Of a stretch of DNA of 64,000 nt, positions 1 to 10,140 are shown in pieces. How positions within the stretch are numbered: position 1 is the stretch's first letter; the number at the start of each line of letters is the position of its first letter. Position numbers and translations under genes: made by a program. The notes under the pieces are model-generated. The model did no database searches. It was not told the origin of the DNA and worked only from the letters and a program-made list of their open reading frames with translations. This DNA is from Epiperipatus broadwayi (lineage: Eukaryota; Onychophora; Udeonychophora; Euonychophora; Peripatidae), in contig JAQFVV010000111.1 of the NCBI GenBank assembly GCA_028023455.1, forward strand, positions 3,645,443 to 3,709,442, given 5' to 3'.

Positions 1-939
1 ATATTAAACTATCTTGACTAAATATAATTGAGATGGCTATTAATGTTGATAAAGGGATAAGTATTAATGAATAAGGGATTATAGGAAACCATTCAGAGCA
101 ATACTAAACACTAACATAAAATAACTTTGCATCCTTCTGATAAAATATATTAATTCCTATAATAAATAACCCCTCTTTCCTGCATTAAATACTTCATTAA
201 CTATAATAATAATAATAATAAATGCTTATAAAGTGGTTAATCAAATGCATAAGCAATCAACATCGAAAGCTTTAAACAATTTCCAGCAAATTTTTTTAAA
301 ATTCTAAGGCTATTTCTTTTTTTTTAATATAATACAACTAACTATTCACTATAGATATAAAGTATCTCAATTCCTTGTGCCCATTCAGTGGGTCACAATA
401 TTATATATATATATACACACAATTCTTATCTCAACAAAGATTTATTTACATCACACAATGAAGTTTACCGTTTTTCTTCTCTCTATTCCAAAACCTAAAA
501 TTGAATTTATACTTTATCAAATTAACTAAATTTTGGTCAACAATATTCTTCACTTTAATTTGATTCACTTCGTTTTGCTCTGTTTAATTAATTAAATGAT
601 TGAATTCTTGATTGATATTACTAAAAGCCATGAAATTGAATAAAATCAATCTAAATTATTTTTCTTCTTTATATACTATCAAAATAATTTATTAACATAG
701 TTTATTTTTTTACTTAATTAAATGTCTTAGCATTTATTAAATAGAATTTATGTATTAACACGTGGATGCAAATATTCTTTAATTCACAGACACATATGCA
801 TTCTTACATGAAAGAAGCATGCACCTATCAATATCAATAATCTTTAATCTGTATCAGCCTTTTGTTAAAATTTTTATGAATTAAAAATCGCAATCTCTTA
901 CAATTATATCTATACTAACATCTTATAATAGCGACAGAG
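1..939. other. AT-rich non-coding DNA
   Basis: No reading frame, splice-flanked exon or recognised repeat was found. There is only a short AAT run near 203-220 and a short TA run near 401-412. Stops are dense in all frames. Confidence 0.6.
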
Positions 940-1071
940 AAAACAATCCACCTGTCTTGCATTGGTGGTCGAGAGGTCAGCGCGACTGCCTTGCACTAGC
1001 AGGCAGTTGCCCGGGTTGCGGGTTCGCGTCCCGGCCGATGCTATGACACTTAAAAAAAAAACAATCCACCT
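940..1071 (+). mobile_element. Short tRNA-derived SINE with target-site duplication
   Basis: A GC-richer island in AT-rich DNA. It holds a pol III A box (TGGTCGAGAGG, 966-976) and a B box (GGTTCGCGTCCC, 1021-1032) at tRNA-like spacing. The body is only about 95 bp and ends in an A-run at about 1052-1061. The 14-base direct repeat AAAACAATCCACCT flanks it at 940-953 and about 1058-1071, which is the mark of target-primed retroposition. Elements of this kind are copied by a partner LINE. A related copy in the opposite orientation lies at 34201-34311, sharing the A/B boxes and the GATGCTATGACA 3' motif. The duplication is still perfect, so the insertion looks recent. Confidence 0.85.
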
Positions 1072-2050
1072 TTATCTTATAAAAAAAAATGTTGGTTTGA
1101 CGTCAGATTGAAGATACTTGGTGATGATAGTTGTGGGCTGTTTTAATTTCTAAAACAATCTGGCTTTGAGCAAAATAAGCTTTATTGTTCTAATAACACT
1201 AAGGAGCAGTGGATTTGAAAGCTTTAAAAGTGACTATTAATTTAGTATAATAATCAATCTAAATAAAATTGAAACAAACAACTAATTATATTTACAATTA
1301 TTCAATTATCTCTTATTGAGAATTTTAAATATAATTAGATTGTCATTATATTAAATATATGTCTATAACCACATTGTGGACAAATAATTTTAAGTTGATT
1401 ATTTGATCATTTTATATATTTGACTATTAATTTGTTTACTGTCAAAACCAATATTTGCTTATTTAATGAAATTTATTTAAACTTTTATTGAAATAAAAAT
1501 CTGAATTTGATACAGTCTAAGCGCCAATCTTTGTTATCTATATTAATATATTATACCAAAGAGAAAGATGGAATTCGTCTTTTTTTTATAAATAGAAAGA
1601 TCACCTTAACAATGATAAAAGATTTTTGATGTTGAATAGTTTATGGACTACATTCATATAATTTAGTTGTATAAACCAGTCTAAATATGAGCAAAATCAG
1701 CTTTATTGTTTTAATAATATTCGTTCTTATATATTACAATTAATTTTTAATGTTTATATAATTGATAAAAGTTTATAATCACTTTAAATGTTTTAATGCA
1801 GATATTAAAATATTTGTTTTTCTACATTACTTGCTTTTGTACTTTAAGAAACACTATTGCCTAATTTTTATTTTCTTTTTCAAAAATCATCATTGTTAAT
1901 TCAACATGTCTAAAATATTTGGTTGTTATGTATTAGTTCGGCAATGTTTATTTGGAAAAATAACAATCTATGATTTCATTTTCTGGAAATGATACAAATG
2001 TCTATACGCATTTACGTTTTTTGTTTTGAGAAATTATCTTCCACCATCTA
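1072..2050. other. AT-rich non-coding DNA
   Basis: About 1 kb with dense stops in every frame and no recognisable repeat. Nothing supportable is seen. Confidence 0.55.
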
Positions 2051-3336
2051 AACTTATAAAAAAAAATTTAAACAAAGAGCTTTGCTAATTGCTCAATAAG
2101 CTTTGTGATAAATCCTTAGCAAGAGAAGGCATTTAAGATATTTTTATCAGAAACAACACCCAAACCCCAGACAAATGGTTTCATGCTTTGACACTCCTCA
2201 GTGAAGCGCTAGGATAGTATCAGACACTAGATATAAAAATGCCAACCCAAAGCCAGCATTTAACTAAGAGTTAACCATTGAGTAGAAAATCTGAAAATTC
2301 AGACACTTAAATATCTTCAAACCCAGCTATCTAATCCAAATAGCTATATGGGGCTGAGAGATCTTCAGCCAATCAATATATTAGTAGTCTTAGCAATAAA
2401 ACATCACTTAAGACTTAAAAGCAATGACTAAAAATAGTCAATAAAAATAGTCATATATCATTATGACCCCATTTTTTTTTTAAACTTGTAAAATATAAAC
2501 AAATATTTGCTAATTGTTCAACAAGCTTTGTGATAAATACTCAGCAAGAGAAAGCATTTAAAATCTTTATCAGAAACCACACCCAAATCCCAGACCAATG
2601 GTATGATGCTTTGGCACTCCTCAGTGAGGCATTAGGGTAGTTTCAAATACTAGATCTAAAATACCAATTCAAAGCCAGCCTTTAATTAAGAATTAACCAT
2701 TGAGTAGAAAATCTAAAATTTTCATGCACTTAAATGTCTTCAAACCATTTATCTAACCCAAATAGCTATTGAGTTATATAACTGGGTTTGAAGACATTTA
2801 AGGGTATGAAAATTTCAGATTTTCTACTCAAAGGTTAACTCTTAGTTAAATGCTGGCTTTGGATTGGTATTTTTAGATCTAATCTTTGAAACTACCCTAG
2901 TGCCTCACTGTGGTTTTTGATAGATATTTTAAATGCTTTCTCTTGCTGAACATTTATCACAAAGCTTGTTGAGCAATTAACAAAGCTCTTTGTTTATATT
3001 TTACAACTTAAAAAAAGAAATGGGGTCATGTGATATATGACTATTTTTATTGACTATTTATAATCATTGTTTCTAAGTCTTAAGTGATATTATATTGCTA
3101 AGAGTACTAATATATAGTTTCAATGAAGATCTCTCAGCCCCATATAGCTATGTGAGTTAGATAGATGGGTTTGAATACATTTAAGTGTCTGAAAATTTCA
3201 GATTTTCTACCAATGGTTACCTCTTAGTTAAATGTTGGCTTTGGGTTAGTATTTTTAGATCTAGTGTCTGAAACTGCTCTAGTGCCTCACTGAGGAGTGC
3301 CAAAGCTTGAAACTATTGGTCTGGGGTTTGGGTGTG
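2051..3336. repeat. Large imperfect palindrome built from a duplicated unit
   Basis: The left side holds two direct copies of one unit (about 2071-2470 and 2505-2765). Both carry the AAGCTTTGTGATAAAT, ACTCCTCAGTGA and GAGTAGAAAATCT landmarks. From about 2766 the same material is read in reverse complement (for example AGATTTTCTACTCA at about 2817 and ATTTATCACAAAGCTT at about 2951), and it continues to 3336. The centre is near 2765. The far right side stops abruptly where RTE LINE copy A begins, so the outer right end is missing. No transposase is encoded. It behaves like a foldback or MITE-type element, or an inverted duplication of one; I cannot name the family. Confidence 0.85.
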
Positions 3337-4398
3337 AAAGAAACTATAGAAAAGACCAATAAATATGAGTTGCCATTATGCATTAGATTTGTAGATTACG
3401 AAAAGGCATTTGATTTTATAAGCATTTCTTCAATGATTAAAGCATTGGATCATCAAGGTATAAATTCAGGATACCTATTGTCATATTCTAAAGAATATTA
3501 ATAAAAATGCTACAGCAACAATTAGATTACATAATGATACTAAAAAGGTTGACATTGAAAAAAAAGTGTAAGATAGGGTGACTCCATAATTCCAAAACAT
3601 TTTACAGCAGTGCTACAAAAAGTATTTTATGGATTAAAATGGGAAGCTAGAAGAATAAAAGTAAATGGAAATTATTCAAATCATTTAAATTTTGCAGATG
3701 ATGTAATTGTTTTGCAAATGATGCTTCAGGGATTCAGGAAATGTTGCAAAAGTTATCAGATGAAAGTAAAAAAGTAGGATTAAAGATAGTAATGATGGGT
3801 TAGAAGAAGCTAACAACTACAAATATCTTAGATTATTATTACAGCTGGAAACATAATGGATTAAATTAATCACAGAATTAAACATGGTTGAAGTAGTTTT
3901 GGTAGAAAATAAATTAGTATTAAAAGGAAATATGCCCATGTGTTTGAAAAGGAAGGTTTTTAATAAATATGTTTTACCAGAACTTATATATGGATCTGAA
4001 ACGTGGACACTTAATAAAAGAGCAGTACAGAGACTTTCAGACCACTCAAAGAAGTGTGGAGAGATGCTTGTTAGGAGTAACCAGAAGAGATCAAAAGTGC
4101 AATACATGGGTAAGAGAACAAACAAGTATTACTGACATCATTGACAGGATTAAAAGACTGGAGTGAAGTTGGACTAGACATATTGCTATAAGAGACAACA
4201 GCAGATGAACAATTGAAATATTAAAGTGGATTTCAAGAGATTGTAAAAGATCCAAAATGTGACCACATGTGAGATGGATGAATGAAATAAGTAGTGCATT
4301 GGAGTGATGTGGAGAAGGGAGACTAGAGATTGGAGATGAATTAAACTTGGAAAGACCTTCATTCTGCAGTGGATTGATATTGGTTGGCAATGATAATA
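3337..4398 (+). pseudogene. RTE-clade LINE, copy A: decayed 3' part (reverse transcriptase to C-terminus)
   Basis: This matches LINE copy B from the middle of its reverse transcriptase onward. The first recognisable stretch encodes KYELPLCIRFVDYEKAFDF, which contains the metal-binding motif A aspartate. It then runs through a damaged FADD region (about 3690-3715), an SETWTLNKRA block (about 3996-4020) and the RTE C-terminal region, to the 3' end near GGTTGGCAATGATAAT. Several frameshifts and stops break the frame, so no protein can be made. The 5' truncation point abuts the palindrome at 2051-3336. It is more diverged from copy B than copy D is, so it is probably an older insertion. Confidence 0.85.
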
Positions 4399-4559
4399 GC
4401 TCTAGAGAGACATACTACTGTTATATTCTTTCCAGATTTTTTTTAATTTTTCTACTATTTCTGGTATATATAAATATACTACAGTACCAATAATTAATTA
4501 TTTTTCTTTTCATGTTTTTGTTGCTTATTTAAGATTTTCTTAATGACGGCTGATGAATA
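4399..4559. other. AT-rich spacer
   Basis: Unassigned sequence between the LINE 3' end and the Penelope-like fragment. The minus strand may hold decayed 3' sequence of the latter. Confidence 0.3.
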
Positions 4560-5110
4560 ATGAATCTTCAAGAGCTTTTTTTCTATGTAAATCTTTTCTT
4601 TTTCCAAATCACTAACAAAAATTCATTGCCGTTGTTATGTTGTGATATTATAATTTCCATCTTTTGTGTTTCTGATGTGATTGGATTTATTTTCCGAAGT
4701 ATTTTCCTGTATGCATGAGTTTTCTACAAATAGTAGTTTTGATTTTATCATAAGAGAATTTTTTCACAACAATATCTAGCAATGTCAATTTTTGTTCTCA
4801 TTCTGGTTCTATTGTCAATTGGATTAAATAAGATATGTTGTTAATATGTACTCAGAATATTTGTAATAGTGGTTTTCTATGTAGTCATACAGCAAATATA
4901 TCAACAACATACTGAATACAAACTTTAGATGAATATGGAGCTGTGGCTTCAAGTTTTTTCATGTAAATAATACTAATCCCAGGTGACAGTGGTGAGCCCA
5001 TAGCTAATCCTTGATGTTGGAAGAATTCTGTGTTGCATATTTTTAAGGGCTACAGTTTTGCCTTTATTATTTCCATTGGCTGTAGTACATGATTGGTTTG
5101 TGCAATTTTT
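4560..5110 (-). pseudogene. Penelope-like element reverse transcriptase fragment
   Basis: Read on the minus strand, 5037-4875 encodes a block with QGLAMGSPLSPG, a variant I-Y-M-K-K-L-E segment and then QYVVDIF. This is the GLAMGSPLSP...RYVDD(T/I)F signature of Penelope-like retroelement reverse transcriptases. A second conserved block at about 4800-4696 reads LTLLDIVVKK, KIKTTICRK, LMHTGKYF, matching the family's LxFLDV...KxTTxYRKPTHTxRYL region. Here the catalytic YVDD has become YVVD, one aspartate lost. In-frame stops follow (for example after FAV), and neither a thumb/GIY-YIG nuclease nor the long terminal repeats can be followed. This is a dead fragment. Its motifs separate it clearly from the RTE LINE next door. 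Confidence 0.75.
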
Positions 5111-5287
5111 TGACTATGATATAAAATCCAATAAGAGTGGGGTAATTTTTTGTAACATGTATTGTATGTGAAATTATTTTATATATGCTATCCATATTTG
5201 TGGTTTCACCTTTAGTTTTTTAATTTTATTATTAAGTTTAGTATAGTTCAATATGCTTATATATATATAACTAAACCTGCCTAACAC

Positions 5288-5752
5288 TATACTAGCAAAA
5301 ATAAAAATGCAAAACCATAAAACAATACAATACTAGATTAAATCCAAAATTTTACCAAAATCCTTTCACAACCATGGTTTCATCTACTACAAATAGATCT
5401 TCTCAAGTAAAAATCAAACTAAAGGAAATAATAAATATATACACACAAAAAAACTTTTCCATAATTTATTTCAAACTCCACCTTCTCTTAATATCAAAAA
5501 AAAGTCTTCATAAGATTGATAGCCTCAGAATCAAGAAGATTTATCATCAATGTCTCCTTTATTCTTCTTTTTAACTCATTCTTTTCATAAAAATTAGCGA
5601 AGCGCATTGTTAAACAATATTGTATTACCTGTATTCAATTCATGAATATATAAAGCTGAGTCTATTTGTAATAGATGAAACCATGATTGTGAAAGGATTT
5701 TAGTAAAATTTTGGATTTAATCTAGTATGTATTGTTTTATGGTTTTGCATAT
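5288..5752. repeat. Inverted repeat (foldback), arms about 100 bp
   Basis: Left arm 5288-5395 (landmarks GCAAAACCATAAAACAATAC and ATCCTTTCACAACCATGG) is repeated in reverse complement at about 5660-5752 with few mismatches. The loop is about 260 bp of AT-rich DNA with no coding sense. The right arm runs into a short TA run. Size and structure suit a non-autonomous foldback element. Confidence 0.8.
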
Positions 5753-5961
5753 ATATATATATTGTAGCGTTTACCGTTTTACTAGACCACTATACGCCCC
5801 AAATGTATATTTGAGCGTGAGTTGATCAAGCTGTATCAAGGAAAAAAAAAAGAAAGTTGTATTTCTATTCTTAACACAGCTATTTTTCCTGATCAACTCC
5901 AGCCTATTAATTGTTACGAATTTGTGCTATTGACAAAAATCAACTTTTAATTTTATTTACT

Positions 5962-6151
5962 ATGGGCGCCAGGACTCCTAAGAATCCGCTGAAATATGTC
6001 GCCAGCACCTCTCGCAAGTTGTAAGACAAAGAAAAATAAAAAGATTCTTTTATAATATTTTTTTTTTCAAGGGACGGTAATTCTACCGTAATGAGAATTA
6101 ATGATTTTTTTACGATTATTAGCCCTGGCGTATTGAAGCATATTGGCAAAG
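5962..6151 (+). CDS. Candidate two-exon start of an unidentified gene
   Basis: An ATG with a favourable context (TACTATGG) at 5962 opens MGARTPKNPLKYVASTSRKL, and the exon stops at 6020 before a consensus donor (GTAAGA). A 51-base intron ends in a long T-tract and CAAG at 6071. Exon 2 (6072-6151) continues the frame as D-G-N-S-T-V-M-R-I-N-D-F-F and on to GVLKHIGK, and ends at a second donor (GTAACT) in phase 1. Codon composition is less AT-biased than the surroundings. No family is recognised, and no continuation exon could be assigned. The coincidence of a short intron, good splice sites and a maintained frame is suggestive, but at 46 codons it could arise by chance. Confidence 0.35.
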
Positions 6152-6531
6152 GTAACTTACGTTTAAATCTTATTTCACTAAAAACAAATTTAATAATAAA
6201 AAATAATAACTACTATTAATAACGCACAATAAAAAAAAAGGTTGATAAAAGTATAATCTCTTTTATTCTAACAAACTAAAATATTTATCAGTTAAATAGC
6301 TATTTAATACTTTGGAGAGAACACATTTAATTCAGGTGGGAAATACCCGGAAAATATAAATATCGGTTAAAATAAACAAAAAAGTTCTTGGTTAAATAAG
6401 AGTCTCTCATATAGAAAAATTAAAGTCACTATCAGGATTCTTTATACGTATATTTTTACGAGTAGTTTTTTAACTAGTTAACTTTGTCACAATCAGGATA
6501 ATTATTCTTACCGGTAAGTTTCATGAATTCA
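6152..6531. other. AT-rich non-coding DNA
   Basis: No coding sense or repeat is seen. The 12-base palindrome CTTACCGGTAAG at about 6508-6519 contains donor-like GTAAG on both strands but has no supporting exon. Confidence 0.4.
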
Positions 6532-6862
6532 TTAGTAGATAACTATGCATAGTTTTTTGGTAATAATGAGCTCGGCCTTTTGGTTCTTGCTTGTTCTTGT
6601 GGTCCATTTCCCCAGTCGGTCACGAAGGCTTTTCCTGGTGTACATCATTAGGTCCGATGTTTTCAGGAGCTCCGGTTCACTGCGACATGCCGAATTCCTT
6701 CAGCGACGAGCGATCTTGGATATATTAAATGTTATCCAAGACCAACTAGAGAAACAAAACGAACAAGACGTTCCTTCAACCGGATCCCTCCTTTTTATAT
6801 CCAGTTTTCAGGACTTCTGCGCATGCTCGTACCATGCCTTTTTAATCTTATCCAGTCTTTAA
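6532..6862. other. GC-richer, coding-like island of unresolved strand
   Basis: This interval is distinctly richer in C and G than its surroundings. The + strand is open for 105 codons (6545-6862). The minus strand is open over 6699-6535, giving a basic sequence with SDLMMYTRKSLRDRLGKW. On the minus strand a TATAAAAAG motif lies upstream (about 6796-6804), preceded by CATGCGCAGAAGTC, which resembles a promoter or LTR core. Neither translation matches a family I know. It could be an old LTR, a first exon or a transposon fragment. Confidence 0.35.
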
Positions 6863-6867
6863 AAATT

Positions 6868-6999
6868 TTATGTACTAAAGTCTTTATAATCTTCAAGTTT
6901 TCGGCCATCTTTAATTAATTTGAGTATTTCTACTTTCAGCTTATCTTTTGTTCTTACTTTTGGAATTCTTTTGTTCTCTCCAATTACTGTTATTACTAA
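6868..6999 (-). CDS. Candidate terminal exon or transposon coding fragment
   Basis: The minus strand is open from 6999 to a TAA at 6870-6868. It encodes a lysine-rich, helix-prone segment including IPKVRTKDKLKVEILKLI and DGRKLEDYKDFS. Acceptor-like AG dinucleotides lie at its upstream edge, preceded by a T-rich tract. Only about 40 residues are present and no domain is recognised. It lies head-to-tail with the minus-strand reading at 6699-6535 and may belong to the same transcription unit or transposon. Confidence 0.3.
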   Translation of the reverse strand, partial: LVITVIGENKRIPKVRTKDKLKVEILKLIKDGRKLEDYKDFST

Positions 7000-8154
7000 T
7001 CACATAAAAAAAATACCGAAAGAATAATTTAACTTTCATTGTTCGTTTTTAACAAAAATTATACTAATCAAAAAAAAATCTAAATTTACTTTTTTTTAGC
7101 TTTTACCAAAATGCCAATATATTTGTAACGTATATAAATAAACGTCACAATATATATAAGAATTCTGTTGTTTGTGATGGGAGAAGTATCATAACTGTTT
7201 TTTCTATGCTATAGTTTTTTTGTGTGCAATGAATTTCAAGGTTTAGTGTAATCATGAATTCTGCATGGTCCTATATAAATACATTAATTCATGAGAGATT
7301 TAAAAGGAAAATTGAATAGCATATTAGTTCATTCAAGAATGTGTCTCTGTCATTGATGTATGAGCTAACTCCTAAAAAGAAAAAAAAATGTTCCTGCTGC
7401 TAGAGAAACAGAAATCATGCAAAGCCATTCTTAAATAAATTTGTAAGTCATATTGAAATCATCCAATAGTAACCATTTTTTATTTACTATTATCTCTGTT
7501 CCTACTGCAGGTGAAAAAATATCCATGGAAAATGCGGTCAAATATCTACTATTTGTGTATTATGCTGAGTTAATTGTCAAATCATTATATATTTTTGTCT
7601 CAAGGAGTTATAAGACATGTGGCTATATTATTTCATGACACTTTTTTAATTGATATATTTTTTGTTTTGCATTTACACCTCTTAATGAAAGAATCTTGTT
7701 TGATTTCATCTTGATGTTTATAATATTAAAATTTTGTAATTGTTAATGCAATTTACTACTACTATTTCTTTTTATTAAAAATAATCTATATAAAATAAAA
7801 TTAGAGATGATTTTTTAACCTATAGCATGTGATAAGAGATGTGTCTCATTTTAATTGCGTTTTGTTTTTTGATTCATTATAATTTCATTACTATTCATTA
7901 TTGTTTGAACTCTTCTTATACTTGTCTGATTTGATAATTCCACTTCTTTCTCAGTGGAAGAATTATTATTATTATCGTCATTATCACTATCATCCAATTG
8001 TATAACTAAAATAAAATTTAAAAAAATTAATAAGAAACACGAGGTATCATGAGAAAATAAAAATATCAACTACTAAAACATTATATTCAGAACACTCTAC
8101 TTAGTAAAAAATAAGCAACGTAGTTGTAAATCGAAATATTTTGTGTATGTTAGT
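7000..8154. other. AT-rich non-coding DNA, probable intron or intergenic
   Basis: Dense stops in all frames. There is a short ATT run near 7961-7975. Nothing else is supportable. Confidence 0.5.
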
Positions 8155-8345
8155 TTGTATAGAAATTGTGGACTTAATCAGTGAAGTAGTTAATAGCTTC
8201 ACACTCTGAAATCAAAATGCTTTAGATTCACCTATATATTTAGAAATTAAGTCAAAGATAAGAGTGACCACTCTTGTTTTTTAGAGTCATTAATCTTGTG
8301 TTTAGATTTGTAGAGGTCCCTACTGTCACATTTTAGGTGCATACT
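8155..8345 (+). repeat. Diverged fragment of the 27.3-28.1 kb palindromic repeat
   Basis: It shares ordered landmarks with 27800-28010: TGTGGACTTAAT then AGTGAAGTA, a CACCTAT element, TGTAGAGGTCCCTA and TCACATTTT. The half-element here is not palindromic, so it defines one natural unit of that family. Confidence 0.65.
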
Positions 8346-8514
8346 CTTAAGATTATAGTCTTAATATTTATTAATACTACTGATAATAAATTAGAAATAG
8401 ACATTTTACCTATAGATAAAATTATAAGTATAATGAAATCTATATTATAGAAAATACTAATTACATGTCTATTATATTATTATTACACTGCTTGTCACTT
8501 TAGCTTGACTGTAT

Positions 8515-8700
8515 ATATATATATATATTTATTATATTTATATTATCTGCCTATAAATGATTTGTATATTTCAAACTGTATGGAAGATACAATAACTAAA
8601 TTAAATTATTAATATTACTGTCATCATCGTTGTTGTTGTTATTATTATTATTATTATTATTATTGTTGTTGTTGTTATTGTTGTTGTACCCTTCTCATTC
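8515..8700. repeat. Microsatellites: (TA)n and (TTG/TTA)n
   Basis: A short TA run at about 8513-8528 and an interrupted TTG/TTA trinucleotide tract at about 8625-8688. Confidence 0.8.
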
Positions 8701-8810
8701 TTTGTTTAAAATATAATTTTTTAAAACATGTTGAGACAGTCATCATATTAAAGTCATTCAATGTACATTCAATAATTTTAATAATCTCAACATATATGGT
8801 AGACGTCAAA

Positions 8811-8965
8811 GTACATTACTGTAATTCACAATTCAGATTTCTAAAAAAATCATTTTTAATAAATTTGCTACAATTCCCACGTTTGGCTAACCTATACATT
8901 AACTTTCATACGTAAAAGTGACTTTCTTTGCAAGTTTATTAAAAATGATGCATTAGAAATCTTGG
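8811..8965. repeat. Small dispersed repeat with inverted half
   Basis: The core (ACATTACTGTAATTCACAA, then CAGATTTCTAAA and a TTTTTAATAAATTTGC end) recurs at 10536-10600 and 10632-10702. Part of it also returns inverted at about 8930-8965, forming a hairpin with an 80-base loop. Confidence 0.65.
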
Positions 8966-9106
8966 CATAAATTATATATTCGTAACTATTTAATCCATTA
9001 CAAAATCAATATATTAAAATGGACATGCATGAATATATTTGTGCTGATATATAATTTTTTCCCATCTCTTTTTTATGTATATAATTGTTTTTATTTTCTA
9101 TTTCAG

Positions 9107-9576
9107 TTCAATTACAAAACGAAAATGAAATGACAAGTCCCTCAATGCGGCTACGTCGATCTGATACAAGGAATATAGACAGAGCAAGAACGCGGACGCT
9201 TAAAATGACAATAGCTATAGTTCTTGCATTTATCTTATGCTGGACTCCATATACTGTCATGGCTATGTGGTATATGGTAGACAGAGAATCAGCCATAAAT
9301 GTTGATCAACGTCTTCAAGAAGCTTTATTTTTATTTGCTGTATCGAATTCTTGCGTCAACCCCATTGTATATGGATCTTATGGTATTAATTTTAAACGAG
9401 AAATGAGAGAGTGTTTTTGTGTTAAAAAAATGATTAAATTGCAAAGAAAAAACACAGGGTCAGCTTCATCTTTTCGCAATGGATATACATGTACAAGAGA
9501 AGGAACTTTAAGATCACATTATGATTCAAGATCAAACAGCAACAATATCAGAATTATCATTATACAGCCCAAATAA
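9107..9576 (+). CDS. Terminal exon of a GnRH/corazonin-type peptide receptor (class A GPCR)
   Basis: The exon begins after a T-rich tract and TTTCAG (9101-9106), in phase 1, and ends with TAA at 9574-9576. The frame is also open upstream into the intron, but the splice acceptor, not an upstream start codon, sets the coding boundary. In order it encodes: the end of intracellular loop 3, rich in Arg ([10 protein letters not shown]); TM6 with the CWTP motif ([20 protein letters not shown]); a short third extracellular loop (about [11 protein letters not shown]); TM7 with [17 protein letters not shown] (NPxxY present); and a tail of about 55 residues. The tail has a probable palmitoylation pair (ECFCV) and a Ser/Arg-rich end. 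LKMT, CWTPY and [16 protein letters not shown] are characteristic of GnRH, AKH and corazonin receptors; vasopressin-type receptors differ in TM7. Such receptors sit in the plasma membrane and bind a neuropeptide. TM1-TM5 are not recognisable upstream, implying a very long intron or exons beyond the window. Confidence 0.9.
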
Positions 9577-9617
9577 TCCATTTTCACAAGTTAATATAAT
9601 GTACATTACGATTGTTT

Positions 9618-9640
9618 AAAATAAATAAATAAATAAATTT
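9618..9640 (+). terminator. Polyadenylation signals of the receptor gene
   Basis: Overlapping AATAAA hexamers (first at 9620-9625) lie 44 bases after the receptor stop codon, giving a very short 3' UTR if used. Confidence 0.6.
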
Positions 9641-10039
9641 TATTTTAATTAGAAAAGTATTTTATACTGAACGCATTCATACATATATTCTCGCATTTGC
9701 ACAACTCAGATATTTATCTCATATTTATAGAAGTTATTTTATAATACATCAATTTTCCTCACTTCATCCTATATAGATTATACAATGAAAGTAAAAAAGT
9801 GAGAACGGTAATCAATTTTGAGATGGTCAGAACTGATTAGTTGGCTTTAAATTTAGTTGTTGGTTTTTATTAATTCGAGTAAAGAGATATTTTTATATAA
9901 TGGATGTTTGGTTATTTTATTTATTAGTGCTATTTAGTCTCATTACAATCTTTAAGGTTTCTTTAAATATTTTAATATTCAGTATACGAATACTTTAGAT
10001 AATAATCGGACGGTTTATTGGGCTACGAATTTATAAGAA
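9641..10039. other. AT-rich non-coding DNA
   Basis: Downstream of the receptor exon. No feature is recognised. Confidence 0.5.
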
Positions 10040-10140
10040 GTTCATGCGACATAAGTTAAGGAATGGAGCTTTGATCCACTGACTGAATTCCAGATTCTGC
10101 CACTCTACGACTGCACTAAACCTCGAGGGCATTACAGTAA
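10040..10140 (-). mobile_element. Possible tRNA-derived SINE head
   Basis: Read on the minus strand there is an A-box-like stretch (TGCAGTCGTAGAGTGG, complement of 10100-10115) and, about 40 bases on, a B-box-like GGATCAAAGCTCC (complement of 10065-10077). Spacing fits a tRNA promoter. The B box deviates from consensus, and no tail or target-site duplication could be defined. It is not the same SINE as at 940-1071. Confidence 0.4.

Noticed and set aside
954-1050. Functional tRNA gene
   Set aside because: A and B boxes are present, but the cloverleaf is incomplete, an A-tail follows and a target-site duplication flanks it, so it is a SINE.
3817-4390. Minus-strand frames of about 100 codons
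   Set aside because: These are antisense shadows of LINE copy A.
9085-9106. In-frame upstream extension of the receptor exon
   Set aside because: It opens at a TTG and consists of the polypyrimidine tract before TTTCAG. It is intron, not coding.
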